DNA of 64,000 nt from Myotis daubentonii. Its lineage: Eukaryota > Chordata > Mammalia > Chiroptera > Vespertilionidae. Made by a program: the position numbers and the translations under genes. Under the pieces are notes generated by a model that saw only the letters and a list, made by a program, of their open reading frames with translations, was not told the DNA's origin and made no database searches. This document shows, piece after piece, positions 34,706-45,158 of this stretch. The first letter of the stretch is position 1. The number at the start of each line of letters is the position of its first letter. The stretch is from contig NC_081840.1 in the NCBI RefSeq assembly GCF_963259705.1, positions 101,104,626 to 101,168,625 of the forward strand. Reading direction: 5' to 3'.

Positions 34706-36622
34706 TTTTTTTTTTTTTTTTTTTTAATTAAATCTTTATTGTTCAGATTATTACATTTGTTCCTCTTTTTTTCCCCCCCATAACTCCCCTCCTCCCAGTT
34801 CTCGCCCCACCCTCCGCCCTCACTCCCCACCCACTGTCCTCATCCATAGGTGCACAATTTTTGTCCAGCCTCTTCCCACATCTCCCACACCCCTTTCCCC
34901 CGCAAGAATAGTCAGTCCATTCCCTTTCTATGTCCCTGATTCTATTATAATCAACAGTTCATTCTGTTCATCAGATTATTTATTCACTTGATTCTTAGAT
35001 TCACTTGTTGATAGATGCATATTTGTTGTTCATAATTTGTATCTTTACCTTTTTCTTCCTCTTCCTCTTCTTAAAGGATACCTTTCAGCATTTCATATAA
35101 TCCTGGTTTGGTGGTGATGAACTCCTTTAGCTTTTCCTTATCTGTGAAGCTCTTTATCTGACCTTCAATTCTGAATGATAGCTTTGCTGGATAAAGTAAT
35201 CTTGGTTGTAGGTTCTTGGTATTCATCACTTTGAATATTTCTTGCCACTCCCTTCTGGCCTGCAAAGTTTCTGTTGAGAAATCAGCTGACAGTCGTATGG
35301 GTATTCCCTTGTAGGTAACTGAGTTTCTTTCTCTTGCTGTTTTTAAGATTCTCTCTTTATCTTTTGCTCTTGGCATTTTAATTATGATGTGTCTTGGTGT
35401 GGTCCTCTTTGGATTCCTTTTGTTTGGGGTTCTCTGCGCTTCTTGGACCTGTAAGTCCATTTCTTTCACCAGGTGGGGGAAGTTTTCTGTCATTATTTCT
35501 TCAAATAGGTTTTCAATATCTTGCTCTCTCTCCTCTTCTGGCACCCCTATAATTCTGATGTTGGTACGCTTGAAGCTGTCCCAGAGGCTCCTTACACTAT
35601 CCTCGCATTTTTGGATTCTTTTTTCATTTTGCTTTTCCAGTTGGATGTTTTTTGCTTCCTCGCATTTCAAATCATTGACTTGATTCTTGCGCTCCTCTGG
35701 TCTGCTGTCGGGCGTCTGTATAATATTCGTTATTTCAGTCCGTGTATGCTTAATTTCTAGTTGGTTCCCCAATATAAGATCAAGGGTCTTATTAGTTTTC
35801 GTGTAGATCTCATTAAGTTTATCGGCAGCTTCTAAACAGTTCTTGAGAGACCTTAAAAGTGTGGTTCTGAACTCTATATCTTCCATTGACAATTTTGTCC
35901 TGTTTCTTTGTCTCCGCATTTTGTTATGCTTCCTTGGTGCAGCCCCTAGTGGTCTTTGTTCGCAGTCTTATAGTTAAATCTTGATTGTTGTAGCTAATTC
36001 CAGGGAGGGTTTGACCTCCAGGCCAAGTGGCTATGAGAATCAGCTGTGTCAGCAGTGAGAGAACTTCTGTCCTCTAGGGAGGTGCTAATCTAGCCTTTGC
36101 CTGAGGCTATCTGGCAAATGCCTCTGTGCAGGGCTTGGGCGGGGCGGGTCGCACAGGATCAACAGGGTGGGCCGGAGAGAGCAGTTATGGTGGCTCTCAG
36201 TCCTGTCCCCAGGGGCTCTGCCTCTCTGAGTCCCAGCACCCGCTGCAAAGCTGGGAGAGAAAGCTGCACTCGCTCTGACCGAAGCCAGACAGTCCCGCTT
36301 CTCCCGTTTGAGTCTGGGTCCCTAAAGACTTGCCCGGGTCTGTAGCTCAGAGTCTGCGACTCCCTCCCGATTGAAAACGCCAACTGCGCCCTCCGCCACC
36401 AGCCTGCTCTGCGCGCTCCGCACCTCAGAATTTGACTTCAGCACTGCGCCTCCTCTGAGTGTCCGTATGCGTTTCTCTTTCCTCCTAGTTGTAGGACTTC
36501 CACTCAGCCAGCGTTCCTGTGGTTCTGGGTGATGTCCCTTCCGTTTTTTGGTTTCACTTTTGAAGTAGTTGTTCAAAGCAGCAAACTCCGGCGTTAACCT
36601 ATGCCGCCATCTTGGTTCTCCC
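34706..36622 (-). mobile_element. ORF1-only L1-like (HAL1-type) element, copy C, intact ORF1
   Basis: A complete 1.9-kb copy: leader AACCAAGATGGCGGCATAGG at the 36618 side, a 5'UTR of about 700 bp, an unbroken ORF1 (35919-35071) and a G-rich 3'UTR with AATAAAGATTTAATT and about 20 A. The perfect 17-bp direct repeat TGGTGTGGTCCTCTTTG flanks it at 34689-34705 and 36623-36639. It landed inside the ORF1 of the older copy D. It has no ORF2, so it depends on trans-acting L1 proteins. Confidence 0.93.
35071..35919 (-). CDS. Intact L1 ORF1p-like protein, 282 codons (copy C)
   Basis: The frame starts ATGCGGAGACAAAGAAACAG and ends TAA. Residues 1-100 are a charged coiled coil (LRSLKNCLEAADKLNEIYTK). 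Residues about 101-200 hold the RRM-like part (NIRIIGVPEEEREQDIENLF and PRHIIIKMPRAKDKE). The C-terminal domain has FSTETLQARREWQEIFKVMN, then LQPRLLYPAKLSFRIEGQIK and SFTDKEKLKEFITTKP. L1 ORF1 proteins bind RNA as trimers and are essential for L1 mobility; typical length is about 300-370, so this is slightly short at the N-terminus. Whether it is expressed is unknown. Confidence 0.85.
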   Translation of the reverse strand: MRRQRNRTKLSMEDIEFRTTLLRSLKNCLEAADKLNEIYTKTNKTLDLILGNQLEIKHTRTEITNIIQTPDSRPEERKNQVNDLKCEEAKNIQLEKQNEKRIQKCEDSVRSLWDSFKRTNIRIIGVPEEEREQDIENLFEEIMTENFPHLVKEMDLQVQEAQRTPNKRNPKRTTPRHIIIKMPRAKDKERILKTARERNSVTYKGIPIRLSADFSTETLQARREWQEIFKVMNTKNLQPRLLYPAKLSFRIEGQIKSFTDKEKLKEFITTKPGLYEMLKGIL

Positions 36623-39269
36623 TGGTGTGGTCCTCTTTGGATTACTCTTGTTTGGGGTTCTCTGCACATGCTAGACTTGTAAGTCTACTTCTTTCACCAG
36701 GTAGGGGAAGTTTCCTGTCATTATTTCTTCAAATAGGTTTTCAATATCTTGCTCACTCTCTTCTTCTGGAACCCCATAATTCGGATATTGGTAGGCTTGA
36801 AGTTGTCCCAGAGGCTCCTTGCACTATCTTCATATTTTTGTATTATTTTTTCCTTTTGCTTTTCTGGTTGGGTGTTTTTTGCTTCTTTGTATTCCAAATC
36901 TTTGACTTGATTCTTGGGATCCTCTAGTCTGCTGTTGGATCTCTGTATATTATTTTTTATTTGAGTTAGTATATGTTTAATTTCTGACTGGTCCTTTTCC
37001 ACTTTTTGGCATTCTTATTAAGATCCTTGAAAGTCGCACTAAGTTTCTCGGAGGTCTCTAGAAGATTCTTGAGTAGCCTTATAGCTGTGGTTTTGAACTC
37101 TATATCCAGTAGTTTGCTTTCCTCCGTTTCTTTCATTTGTGACATGTTTCTCTGTCTCCACATTTTGGCTGCTTCCCTGTGTTTGTTTCTGTGTACTGTG
37201 TAGCTGCTAAGTCTCCTTGAGTTGATAGAGTGGCCTTGTGTAGTAGGTGTCCTATAGGGCCCAGTGGCTCAGCCTCCTCAGTCACCTGAGGTGGACACTC
37301 TTGGTGCACCCCTTTGTGGGCTGTTTGCACAGTCTTGTTGTAGTTAACCCTTGACTGCTGTTGGTGTCACTGGGAGGAATTGACCTCCAGGTCAATTGGC
37401 TGTGATGACCAGCTGTGTCTACAATGGAAGATCTGTTGTGCAGGACACACCCTTATGGAGCAGGACTTGCTTCAGTGGGGCTTTGGTGCTCACTGAGTCT
37501 GTCCCTTGAGTGTGTCACTTATGGATGTGAAGAGTTGTAATCCGGTATGGTCTCACTCTGACCACTGGGTACACTGGCTCTTGGATCTCCAAGGAGGTGC
37601 AAGGTCAGCCTCTGTCTGGGGCTGCCCAGCAGGAGCTACAGAGAGATTTGCAGATTCCTCCTTTTTGTATGGGGTTTGGAAGTGCCCAGATGAGGCCCAG
37701 CAGTGATGCAAGGAAGGCTGCTGCCGCCGCGCCTTCTTTTGGAAGCTCTGGGGTTCTCTTACCCAGCTGCAGTTTGACAGGTTTTATGTGAAGAAAGGAC
37801 AGGCCATTCATATGCAAAAGCCGATGCGCACAGCTTGGGTGGGGTTTTAAATTGGGTGGGGCAGGCCTCTGGGAATCACCTGGGCGGAGCAAACAGTAAT
37901 GGCTGCCAGTCAGCCCTGCACTGGAGAGGTCCCCAGGTCTCCGCATCCCGTACCCCCATACAGGAACAATGATCGCTGCAAGCACTTCTGTGAGAAAGCT
38001 GCCCTTGCGTTCCTGTCCTGATGCCAGACAGTCTGGTTTCTCGTCATATGTGTCTGGGTCCCCCAGAGACTTGTCCAGAACTGGATTTCAGAGCAAGCGG
38101 GAGCTTGTATCTTCCTCCCAATTAAAAGAGCAGCACATTCAGGTGCCAGCATTTTCTGCACCTCTGCACCTCTTACCAGTCTTAATGTGCTTTCTTCACC
38201 TCTCCAGTTGTGGAACTTCCACTCAGCCAGCTTTCCCACAGTTCTGAGTGGTCGCTCTTCTGCCTTTTAGTTGTAATTTTGATGTGGTTGTGAGAGGCAG
38301 CAAGTATAGGTGTTTACTTATGCCACCATCTTGGTTCTCCTCTATTAAGACCTTTTAGAAAATGTTTCCTTTGAGGATTAACAGCAGAGCTCTGAAACCC
38401 AAGTGCATGGAAAAGGGAGAGAGAGAACTGTTTCTGTCTTCAGGTCAGAACTGTTTTGTCCTTTCTTCCAGTATAAATAGGAAAGGAGAAGTCCTAACTG
38501 TGTAATATAGAAGTTTTATAGGTCACCAATCAAAAGAGAAACATTTTAATACTTGGATCAAGGAATGTTGAGCAGTACTCAGTGAATTAGATTAGAAGGT
38601 ACCTACAGGATGAAACTAAAGAAGGGAATAATGATTTTTATATGGGTTTCTTGCTTTTAAGCTCTGACTAGTTATAAGAGAGTAAATTAAGATCTCTTTC
38701 CTAAGCCAATTGAAGATAAGAATAGATTTGAGATTTTCCAAAGTCAGCAAAGTCAATTTCTTTTTAAATATAGCTTTTGACTTTTCTAACCAGAATTTAA
38801 TTCATTCATACCAGCAAAATGTTTTGTGGATTTTAGTCATCAATAAGCAGTGTATTTGTAAAACATACAAATTTTTTTGATAATGTAAATTGATTAATGT
38901 AATTTTATCTTACTCAATCCTGTTTTAACCTAAAAGCATGCATTTGTAAGATAATATAGTCTGTGGCTGTGGAATACAATGTGGCTCTAGTAAATATATA
39001 TAGAAGATCAGATTTATAACTTACAGATAGAGGTGATTTTCCAGAGAACTAACTTTTAGGTTCTAATATTGAACAAATTTGTTTAAAATGTCCGTGTCTG
39101 TGCCTTATGTGTAATAAATTATGTGAGTGGGCAAGAAAATACATGACACTCATTTGGTTCATTTCAAAGTAACCTTTAAGTGAAATTATTATTTTTTTCT
39201 AAAGGAAATCAATATGGTTAGGTGCAAGTTAGAGTTAAAGATGAAAAAATATCACAAGTTAAAAATATC

Positions 39270-39370
39270 AAATGCCCCTTTGCACCATGCGAGGACATAA
39301 CAAGAAGTCTGTGGTCTGAAAGGGAGACCACACCTGCCATGCTGGCACCCCGATCTAGGACTTGCAGCCT
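39270..39370 (+). mobile_element. MLT1-like (MaLR) LTR fragment
   Basis: GCACCATGCGAGGACATAAC, then CCATGCTGGCACCCCGATCT and AGGACTTGCAGCCTCTAGAA follow the conserved central part of a MaLR LTR. It ends before the R/U5 region. 39371-39531 carries no element I can name. Confidence 0.55.
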
Positions 39371-39863
39371 CTAGAAATATCTCTGAGGGAATAGCTAGGG
39401 CCTGAAATGTTATGGGCCAAGATTTTGTGAAACAAAAGGCACTCTGGACTCAAAAATGGATTCAGGAATTTAAAGTCACTCTGGCTATGACAGTTTCAGG
39501 TGTTCAACATAATGAAGTAGACATGAGCCAGCTCTTTTCGTCCCTGGCTGCTCGAAGATGGGCTGCCATCGTGAACGACATAACTATCCAGACCAGGAAG
39601 TTCCTCACCAACAAACTATTTCAGCAGAAACACATGGTCATTGATGTCCTTTGCCAAGGGAAGGCAATAGTACTTAACACAAAAGTTTGAAAAAAAACTA
39701 GCCAAAATGTACAAGACCACAACAGATGCCATCTTTATATTTGGATTCAGAATCCATTTTGGTAGTGAGTGTAAGACAACTGGCGTTGGCATAATCTGAT
39801 TCCCTGGATTATACAAAGAAAAATGAACCCAAACATAGACTTACAAGACATGGCCTGTTTGAA

Positions 39864-39883
39864 AAGAAGACCTCGAGAAAACA
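39864..39883. repeat. Target-site duplication, left copy (copy E)
   Basis: AAGAAGACCTCGAGAAAACA here and AAGAAGACCTCAAGAAAACA at 41771-41790 differ by one base (CG against CA, as expected from CpG decay). Both are RPS24 coding sequence. Confidence 0.92.
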
Positions 39884-41770
39884 AGATGGCGGCAAAGGTT
39901 AACGCTGGAGATTGCTGCCTCGAACAATCACTTCAAAAAACAACTAAAAGACGGAACGGACATCATCCAGAACCACAGGAAGGCTGGCTGAGTGGAAATT
40001 CTACAACTAGGAGGAAAGAGAATATCATACCCAGACTCAGAGGAGGCGCAGTGCTGAAGTGAAATACTAAGGTGCGGAGTGCATGCAGAGTGGGCTGGAG
40101 GCGGAGGGCGCGGTTGTTGTTTTCAATCGGGAGGGAGTTTCAGACTCTGAGCTCCAGATCCGGGCAAGTCTCTAGGGACCCAGACTCAAACAGGAGCAGC
40201 GGGACTGTCTGGCTTCGGTCGGAACTCAAAGGCAGCTTTCTCTCCGAGGTTTGCAGCGGTTGCTGGGACTCTGTGAGGCAGAGCCCCTAGGGACGGAACT
40301 GAGAGCAGCCATAACTGCTCGCTCCGGCCCACCCTGTAGATCCCCAGGGACCCACCCCGCCCAAGCCCTGAACAGAGCCATTTGCCGGATAGCCTCAGGC
40401 AAACGCTAGATTAGCACCACCCTAGAGATCCAGCACAGAAGCTCTCCCACTGCAGACACAGCGGACTCTCATAGCCAGTTAGCCTGGAGGTCAAATCACC
40501 CCTGGTATTGCCGACAACAATCAAGGCTTAACTACAACAAGACTGCGCACAAAGACCACTAGGGGGTGCACCAAGAAAGCATAAAAAATGCAGAGACAAG
40601 GAAACAGGACAAAACTGTCCATGGAGGATATTGAGTTCAGAACCACACTTTTAAGGTCTCTTAAGAACTGTCTAGAAGCCGCCGATAAATGTAGTGAGAT
40701 CCTCAAGAAATCTAATGAGACCCTCGATGTTGTGATAAAGAACCAACTAGAAATTAAGCATACACGGACTGAAATAACGAATACTATACAGACTCCCAAC
40801 AGCAGACCAGAGGAGTGCAAGAATCAAGTCAAAGATTTGAAATGCAAAGAAGCAAAAAACACTCAACCTGAAAAGCAAAATGAAAAAAAGAATCCGAAAA
40901 TACGAAGATAGTGTAAGGAGCCTCTGGGACAGCTTCAAGCATACCAACATCAGAATTATAGGGGTGCCAGAAGATGAGAGAGACCAAGATATTGAAAACC
41001 TATTTGAAGAAATAATGACAGAAAACTTCCCCTACCTGGTGAAAGAAATAGACTTACAGGTCCAGGAAGCGCAGAGAACCCCAAACAAAAGGAATCCAAA
41101 GAGGACCACACCAAGACACATCATAATTAAAATGCCAAGAGCAAAAGACAAAGAGAGAATCCTAAAAGCAGCAAGAGAAAGAAACTCAGTTACCTACAAG
41201 GGAATACCCATACGACTGTCAGCTGATTTCTCAACAGAAACTTTGCAGGCCAGAAGGGAGTGGCAAGAAATATTCAAAGTGATGAATACCAAGAACCTAC
41301 AACCAAGATTACTTTATCCAGCAAAGCTATCATTCAGAATTGAAGGTCAGATAAAGAGCTTCACAGATAAGGAAAAGCTAAAGGAGTTCATCACCACCAA
41401 ACCAGGATTACATGAAATGCTGAAAGGTATCCTTTAAGAAGAGGAAGAAGAAAAAGGTAAAGATACAAATTATGAACAGCAAATATGCATCTATCAACAA
41501 GTGAATCTAAGAATCAAGTGAATAAATAATCTGGTGATCATAATAGAATCAGGGACATAGAAAGGGAATGGACTGACTATTCTTGGGGGGGAAAGGGGTG
41601 TGGGAGATGTGGGAAGAGACTGGACAAATATCGTGCACCTATGGATGAGGACAGTAGGTGGGGTGTGAGGGCGGAGGGTGGGGCGGGAACTGGGTGGAGG
41701 GGAGTTATGGGGGGAAAAAAGAGGAACAAATGTAATAATCTGAACAATAAAGATTTAATTTAAAAAAAAA
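39884..41770 (+). mobile_element. ORF1-only L1-like (HAL1-type) element, copy E
   Basis: About 1.89 kb, starting AGATGGCGGCAAAGG, with a 700-bp 5'UTR, an ORF1 region (40588-41437), then only about 320 bp of 3'UTR with G runs and AACAATAAAGATTTAATT plus poly(A). No ORF2. It is inserted in the RPS24 pseudogene with a 20-bp duplication. Its sequence is close to that of copy A, including the same extra A in ORF1. Confidence 0.93.
40588..41437 (+). pseudogene. L1 ORF1p-like gene, frameshifted (copy E)
   Basis: 107 codons from MQRQGNRTKLSMEDIEFRTT end shortly after a run of seven A at 40880-40890. The downstream 185 codons continue one base later (+1) from an overlapping ATG at 40880 and end RRE..., LLYPAKLSFRIEGQIK, KPGLHEMLKGIL. 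Otherwise the frame is clean. The intact copy C has six A at this place. Confidence 0.87.
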
Positions 41771-42387
41771 AAGAAGACCTCAAGAAAACATCAAAAGGAA
41801 CATAAGAACAGAATGAAGAAAGGCAGGGGGGCTGCAAAGGTCAATGCTGGTGCTGTAAAAAGGAGTAAAGATTCTTCAGTGACTTTATCTGTGGTGATTG
41901 TACAGATTTTTCATGAGAGGATTAATAAACTTAAAATCAAATCCACGGCCAGTATAGTACTGCTAAGAACCAATATGGCCACTATGTTTACTTTTGGTTT
42001 TTATATTTAAGAAATAATAAAATAAATGTTTAAAACTCACGACAAAAACTAGATCATGTGTAGAAAAAGTTAACTGAGTTAGAAAAGTAGTTAATGAGAT
42101 AAAAACTAGTTTCTCTGTGTCCTTAGAAAGAATAATAAAAACAAAATAGATTTATATTGTCCTGAATAAAGTTTAGAAAGTCCCCTGGAAAAACCTCTTG
42201 ATTATAAAGGTCAGCAAGACAACAATGAAAGCTGTTGCAATTTTACCTTAGTACCGATCAACTATGTTTTAAGTTGTCAACTACTTGGGAATTAAGAGAA
42301 TGAAATATACAGTACACTTTCCTTTAAATCTACAAGCTCTCAGCTATTTAGCATCATCTGTGATAGCTATTGAAAAATCATTTCTAG

Positions 42388-42600
42388 CTCAGTCAGTGTG
42401 GCTCAGTGGTTGAGCATTGATCCACGAACCACGAGGTCACGGTTCGATTTCCGGTCAGGGCACATGCCTGGGTTATGGACTCAATTCCCAGTAAGAGGTG
42501 TGCAGGAGGCAGCCAATCAATGATTCTCTCTCATCATTGATGTTTCTATCCCTCTCCCCTCCTCTCCCTGAAATAAAAAAATCATTAAAAAAGAAAGATA
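42388..42600 (+). mobile_element. Ves-type SINE
   Basis: AGCTCAGTCAGTGTGGCTCA, B-box ACGGTTCGATTTCCGGTCAG, body GTGTGCAGGAGGCAGCCAAT, then TCTCTCTCATCATTGATGTT and CCTCTCCCTGAAATAAAAAA. It is a moderately old full-length copy in the EPC1 intron. Confidence 0.85.
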
Positions 42601-43225
42601 ATTTCTAATGAAGAACCTATCACTACCAAGTAAGACAATTAGAACACTAAATTAAAAAAAAAATTAGAAACGCAGATCAAGGACTGGCAAATATGGCCTA
42701 CGGGCCAATACTGGGTTGCCATCTTTTTTTGGTGAATAAAGTTGTATGGGAACACAACCATGTCCATTTGTTTATGTTTTGTTTATTGCTGATGTTGCCT
42801 TACAAAATACAGCAGAGTTGAATACATGTAACAAATGACAGAAAAGACTCACAAAGCCTAAAACATTTACTATTTGAACCTTTACAGAAAGTTTGCCAAT
42901 TCCTGACTGACATTAAGATGTTCTTTAAGACTATTAACATTACAGTTTCTGAACAGTAAGAAAACCATTTCTATATCTGAGACATATCATTTATACCATT
43001 TGTGTAAAGTAGCATAAGATCCCATGTTGAGATGGAACTAAAAATCTAGGATAAAAATGGTATCATTTTTGTCAGGCAGAAATCTCAAACACAATTTTAA
43101 AAGTTGAAAATGGGCTTTAATAATGCTCATTTCATTAATGCTGGTCAATGAAATGGGTACTGAAAATGGCCTTGAACAGATAAAAATCTGTCAAGAGTTA
43201 CACTGGAAGATAAATATAGAAAATA

Positions 43226-43490
43226 CTAGAGGCCTGGTCCATGAAATTCATGTGCGGATACAGTCCCAAGGCCTGGCCTGTGATTAGGGCTATCTTTTCC
43301 CGGCTGCCTGCAGATGGCCCCACCCGCTGCTGCTGGGTGGTTCCCCATTTGCCATCGGGCAATGGGAGGCTGACAGCCAGGGAATGGGACTGAGAGGTGG
43401 TCAGTGCGCCTCATAGTGATTGGTTGAGCGGTCAGTCTGGTCGTTCCGCCATTAGGGTCAACTTGCATATTACCCTTTTATTATATAGGA
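43226..43490 (-). mobile_element. Non-autonomous Helitron, resident of an array
   Basis: Minus strand 5' TCCTATATAATAAAAGGG to 3' CACCAGGCCTCTAG-type end at 43226 (A at 43225). It carries an imperfect GAATTTCATG-type 3' hairpin. Its 5' TC at 43490 is directly joined to the CTAG of the next Helitron at 43491. Confidence 0.88.
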
Positions 43491-45132
43491 CTAGAGGCCT
43501 GGTGCACAAAAATTTGTGCACTCGGGGGGAAGGGGGGTCCCTCAGCCCGGCCTGTGCCCTCTCACAGTCTGGGACCCCTCGGGAGATAACGACCTGCTGG
43601 CTTAGGCCTGCTCCCAGGTGGCAGAGGGCAGGCCCAAACCCTAGGTGCAGCCCCTGGTCGGGCTCAGAGCAGGGCCGATTGGGAAGTTGGGGAGCCGCCA
43701 ACTGTCATGCACAGAGTAGGGTGGATTAGGAGGTTGCGATGCCACCCTCAGTCACGCTCAGTGTAGGGCCAATTGGGGGATTAGGGCACCGCCCCCTGTC
43801 ACACTCAAGGCAGGGTCAATGGAGAGGTTGCGGCGCCACACCGTCACGCACAGAGCAGGGCCAATCAGGGGGTTGGGGTGCTGCCCCCTGTCAAGCACAG
43901 AGCAGGGCCCATCAGGGGGGTTGGGGCTCTGTACCCTGTCACGCACAGAGCAGGGTCAATCAGGGGGTTGGGGAGCTCCCCCCTGTCACTCACAGAGTAG
44001 GGCCGATAGGGGAGTTGGGGTACCGCACCCTGTCACACAAAGAGCAGGGCGGATCAGGGGGTTGGGGCGCCGCCCTCTATCACCCACAGAGCAGGGCCGA
44101 TCAGGGGGTTAGGGCGCTGCCACTGTCACACTCAGGGCAGGGCCGATGGGGAGGTTATGGCTCTACCCCGTCACACACGGAGCAGGGCCCGTGGGGGGGA
44201 GGGGGTGGTTGGGGCGCCGCACGCTGTCACACACAGAGCCGCAGGGTGATCAGGGGGTTCGGGAGCTCCCCCCTATCAGGCACAGAGCAGGGCTCATCAG
44301 GGGGTTGGGGCGCTTTGCCCTGTCACGAACAGAGCAGGGGGATAGGGAGGTCGTGGCCCCGCCCCCTGTCACACACAGAGCCGCAGGGCGATCAGGAGGT
44401 TTGGGCACTGCCCCCTGTCACGCTGATCCCGGTGCCAGGAGGCCTCGCGGCTCCGCTGATCCTGGTGCTGGGAGGCATATTACCCGTTTACTATATAGGA
44501 TAGAGGCCTGGTGCATGGGTGGGGGTCAGCTGGTTTGCCCTGAAGGGTGTCCTGGATCAGGGTGGGGGTCCCCACTGGGGTGCCTGGCCAGCCTGGGTGA
44601 GGGGATGATGGCTGTTTGCAGCTGGTCACAGACCCTTCAGAGTGGGGGTCCCCACTGGGGTCCCTGGCCAGTCTGGGTGAGGGGCTGAGGGCTGTTTTCA
44701 GGCTGGTGGGTGACTGAAGCTCCCAACTGCTCCTTTTTTTCTTTTTTTATTCTGGGCCAGCTTTAGCTCTGACTCCAGCTCTGAGGCCTCTGCTGCTGAA
44801 AGCAGGTATCTGGTTTGTTTGGGTTCTATAATCGAAACACTGAATCAACTCCAGGTCTGAGATCCCGGCTCGCTGAAAGCAGGTTTCTGGGGTATTTTTT
44901 AGCTTCTATATTTGTAGCTATGTTTCAAACTGCAAGCTCAGAGGCCAGCAAGGCAGGCGGGGAACGTTGGTTTCCTCCCTCACTGAAGCAAGCAAGCCTC
45001 ATGTTAGTTTCAAGCTGCCTGGCTGCCGGCCGCCATCTTGGCTGGCAGTTAATTTGCATATTGCCCTGATTAGCCAATGGGAAGGGTCGCGGTCGTACGC
45101 CAATTACCATGTTTCTCTTTTATTAGATAGGA
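43491..45132 (-). mobile_element. Composite Helitron (units X+Y), copy 1
   Basis: Minus strand: unit X (45132-44501) begins TCCTATCTAATAAAAGAG and ends ATGCACCAGGCCTCTA, lacking the final G and the left hairpin arm. It is fused to unit Y (44500-43491), which begins TCCTATATAGTAAACGGG and ends with a good hairpin GTGCACAAA-TTTT-TGTGCAC and CTAG. Host T is at 45133. The same fusion recurs at 54479-55589. The end lies 26 bp from the splice donor of the EPC1 exon at 45159. Confidence 0.85.
43680..44430. repeat. Minisatellite in Helitron unit Y
   Basis: About 15 degenerate units of 40-55 bp built on GGGGGTTGGGGCGCCGCCCC, CTGTCACxCACAGAGCAGGG and CCGATCAG. The near-multiple-of-three spacing keeps long frames open on the plus strand, but the protein-like product is only the repeat (GWGAAPCHTQSRADQG-like). 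Confidence 0.85.
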
Positions 45133-45158
45133 TACTTACTAAGAGAGTAGATACTTAC

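Larger units (their letters stand above)
33985..38342 (-). mobile_element. Older ORF1-only L1-like element, copy D, split by copy C
   Basis: Two pieces, 33985-34705 (3' part) and 36640-38342 (5' part), belong to one minus-strand element that was cut by the insertion of copy C at 34706-36622. The order is leader CCAAGATGGTGGCATAAG near 38320, long 5'UTR, ORF1 remains (37163-36721 and about 34700-34378), and 3'UTR with poly(A) at 33985-34010. ORF1 passes straight into the 3'UTR as in the young copies, so the ORF2-less design is old. It is the most diverged of the five copies, and no clear target duplication was found. Confidence 0.82.
39532..41940 (+). pseudogene. RPS24: RPS24 processed pseudogene, interrupted
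   Basis: The intronless text starts with the RPS24 5'UTR-like CTCTTTTCGTCCCTGGCTGC at 39532. The start codon has become GTG (39571). It then reads [26 protein letters not shown], then a stop and frameshifts after 39687. The second part at 41771-41940 encodes the C-terminal KNRMKKGRGAAK and an RPS24-like 3'UTR ending in ATTAATAAAC. The gap is filled by ORF1-only element E. RPS24 is the small-subunit ribosomal protein eS24, a frequent source of processed pseudogenes. It is on the strand opposite to EPC1. Confidence 0.9.

Noticed and set aside
40860..40900. Programmed -1 ribosomal frameshift at the A run in ORF1
   Set aside because: The downstream frame is +1, not -1, and the intact copy C simply has one A fewer; an indel is the simpler reading.
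43739..44688. 254- and 180-codon frames as protein genes
   Set aside because: They are translations of a minisatellite with repeated GWGxxPCHTQSR-like units, no start context or splice structure, and parallel frames are open as well.
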